A DNA stretch of 64,000 nucleotides from Pyrenopolyporus hunteri. Lineage: Eukaryota > Ascomycota > Sordariomycetes > Xylariales > Hypoxylaceae. The notes beneath the pieces were generated by a model. The model saw only the letters and a list, made by a program, of their open reading frames with translations, did not search any database and was not told the origin of the DNA. Every line of letters begins with the position of its first letter. The first letter of the stretch is position 1. A program made the translations under genes and the position numbers. The stretch covers positions 62,001-126,000 of the forward strand of contig CADCXC010000006.1 in assembly GCA_902806595.1 (NCBI GenBank), given 5' to 3'. Below are positions 62,420 to 64,000 of this stretch, one piece after another.

Positions 62420-64000
62420 CTATCTGCCTGGTCTTGACAGATGTTGAACGGCGGTCATCCACTTCTGTTCGTCATTACTGTACCTAGTTGTTAGCCGAGA
62501 GAAGTAGCCGAGTAGAGCAGGAAGAAAATTGCTTACCGATCAAATCGCAACAGTTTCCCCAAGACCGGCACAAGTTGCGACCGGACCTTTTCGTCCTTCA
62601 CCTCGAGGAATTGCAATAGAATGGTCTTAAGGTACATCATGTCTGGACCGGGGGATGCAACACCACTTGCGGCGGCGCCGTTAGTACCGCTACGAGTGGA
62701 ATCAATACTAGATCTTCCGCTACTAGCGACGTTCGGTGTGCCGCTACCAACGTTGAATCTGGCCTGAATGGTCTTGAGCTCCTTGTTTGTCTTCTCGTAT
62801 CGAGCCCGTGCCTCGTCTAGAAGTTTCCGCAAATCTGCCCGTTGCTTTTCTGCGTCGCGCACTTGCTGCTCCGATGCGTCTAGGGCGGATCTCAGATTAG
62901 TGACCGCCGCGCGCATATCCTCCACCTCGGCCGTGGCCTTCTCCTCAATCTGCTCTAGCTCGTCGCGGCGACGTCGCCACTCCCTCTCGCGGGCCTCCAG
63001 CTCCTCTTTTTCACTCGACAGGGTCCGGACCTCGCGTTCAAGCTCGCGCACCTTACCCTTTAGCTCTTCGGACTCCCGTACGCGCCGTCGAGCGAGTGTG
63101 GATAGTTCGTCTTCGATGCGATCACGCTCCTCGACAGCTGCTTCCATCCGAGCACGCATATCTCGTACTTTCGCATCCGCTCGCTCATCGACGTCAGCCA
63201 GCATGCGGCGCATAGTCTCCCCTTCCCGCGTTCTCTCGGAGAGATGTTTTTGCACCTCTGCTAATTCCTCTTCCAGACTTTCCGCCTGACTTCGAGCCTC
63301 CTTGAGCTGAACGGACAGCTCCGCCGTCTGATCGCGCATAGAGCTAAGGAGGCCCTGGGCGTTATTATACTGTTGCGTCTTCAGCTCCATCTCCTCCCCA
63401 ATGGCAACCTTCTCTTTCTTTAATTTGGCAACTTCCTCTTCGAGTTGCTTGACCCGAGGGCGGAGGGCAGAGAGCTCCGACTGGAGAGACTCCAGCTCGC
63501 GAGCGGCCTTTTCAGCTTTCGCCGATAATTCTATCTTCTCCGCCTCAGCGCGGCGATAGTCTCTACCGGCAACACGCTTCTCATCCTCCAGCTTAGCTCG
63601 GGATGTCTTTTCAGCAGCCAATTTATCATGGAGCAATTTGATCTCGGATTCACGGTCTGACGCCAGGCGCTGGGCTCTTGCAAGCTCATTCTTCAGATCT
63701 TTCTCGCGTTTCTCAAGAGCGCGGAGCTCGCTTTGCTTAGAGGCCAGCTCTTCCTTGGTGGTTTTCAAGGTTGCAGATTCTTGGCGCAAGCTTCGAAGCT
63801 CGGGCTGGGCTTTGGTTAGGACATCGCGCAAGTCCGTGAGATCTTTGTAGCGACTCTGAGCGAGTTGCTGAGCAGCTCCCAAGTCCGATTGTAGCGTTTG
63901 GGATTTAATTTTCAACTCGTCGAACTCTGCTTTCATAGAATCGAAATCCGCTTGCAACTTAGAACTAGCTTCGGTACTTGACGCGGCGGTTGCTATCTCC
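62420..64000 (-). CDS. GRIP-domain golgin (Imh1-like), 3' part; 5' end outside the window
   Basis: The large exon runs from the window edge (64000) to 62537. After a 53-bp intron (62536-62484, donor GTAAGC, acceptor CTAG) the last exon is 62483-62420. The frame is open at 64000, so the true start lies beyond the window. Almost the whole protein is a heptad-rich coiled coil (Glu/Lys/Arg/Leu-rich, e.g. ELESLQSELSALRPRVKQLE). A Ser/Gly/Thr-rich linker follows, then a C-terminal GRIP domain (MMYLKTILLQFLEVKDEK, LVPVLGKLLRFDR). The last exon completes the GRIP domain with YSNDEQKWMTAVQHL. GRIP domains bind Arl-type GTPases at the trans-Golgi, so the protein should act as a Golgi tether; the conserved Tyr of the YLK motif is present. 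It is a housekeeping gene, marking the return to core genome. Confidence 0.86.

Noticed and set aside
62768..63289. 173-residue plus-strand Ser/Arg-rich frame opposite the golgin (also 63638-63850)
   Set aside because: Antisense reading of coiled-coil codons (Glu/Leu/Lys become Ser/Arg/Phe); a typical shadow.

Overview
The window comes from the nuclear genome of a filamentous ascomycete (Pezizomycotina). The coding DNA is near-balanced in base composition. The genes carry many short introns (44-160 bp) with GT-AG borders and CTAAC/CTGAC-like branch sites. The families are typical of such fungi: a BBE-like flavoenzyme, an NLP secreted necrosis protein, a rhodopsin-domain membrane protein, a siderophore transporter, a sugar porter and a GRIP golgin. 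The centre of the window bears the mark of repeat-induced point mutation (RIP). The dispersed TACCTAGGTA-type repeats fit a Sordariomycete, but I cannot name a species.

Layout. Positions 1-10001 are a gene-bearing left flank: a small conserved-looking hydrophilic protein (145-480, +), a five-exon FAD-linked oxidoreductase (1985-3634, +), a small hydrophilic protein (3810-4073, -), a three-exon NLP/NPP1 secreted protein (5115-6054, -), a decayed fragment resembling the region behind a NACHT domain (7284-7598, -), and a six-exon rhodopsin-domain integral membrane protein (8426-10001, +). Positions 10267-52420 are a 42-kb, extremely AT-rich, gene-free block. Positions 52844-64000 are a gene-dense right flank: a four-exon S33 alpha/beta hydrolase (+), a seven-exon siderophore-type MFS transporter (-), a seven-exon sugar-porter MFS transporter (-) and the 3' part of a GRIP-domain golgin (-), which runs off the window.

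The AT block has readable structure despite heavy mutation. (1) Its two edges carry an inverted repeat: 47 bp aligned, 39 identical, all 8 differences transitions. (2) It holds two related LTR retrotransposons of about 6.16 kb, with LTRs of about 217 bp and 5-bp target duplications, plus one solo LTR of the same family in the opposite orientation with its own perfect duplication. (3) The second retrotransposon is inserted into the right inverted repeat of an older element (X). (4) Two 759-bp foldback elements (Y) lie 34 kb apart. (5) Nearly every surviving cytosine is in a CpG dinucleotide, so mutation consumed CpA, CpT and CpC but spared CpG. There is no intact transposon protein, no recognisable tyrosine recombinase and no cargo gene.

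How the genes relate. The flanking genes do not form one clear pathway. Iron-siderophore uptake, sugar uptake, a secreted plant-necrosis family protein, an oxidoreductase and a membrane receptor-like protein next to a RIP island fit the accessory, 'two-speed' compartments of plant-associated fungi. That ecological reading is inference. All exon structures were rebuilt by hand from splice signals, frame continuity and family expectation, with no transcript evidence.
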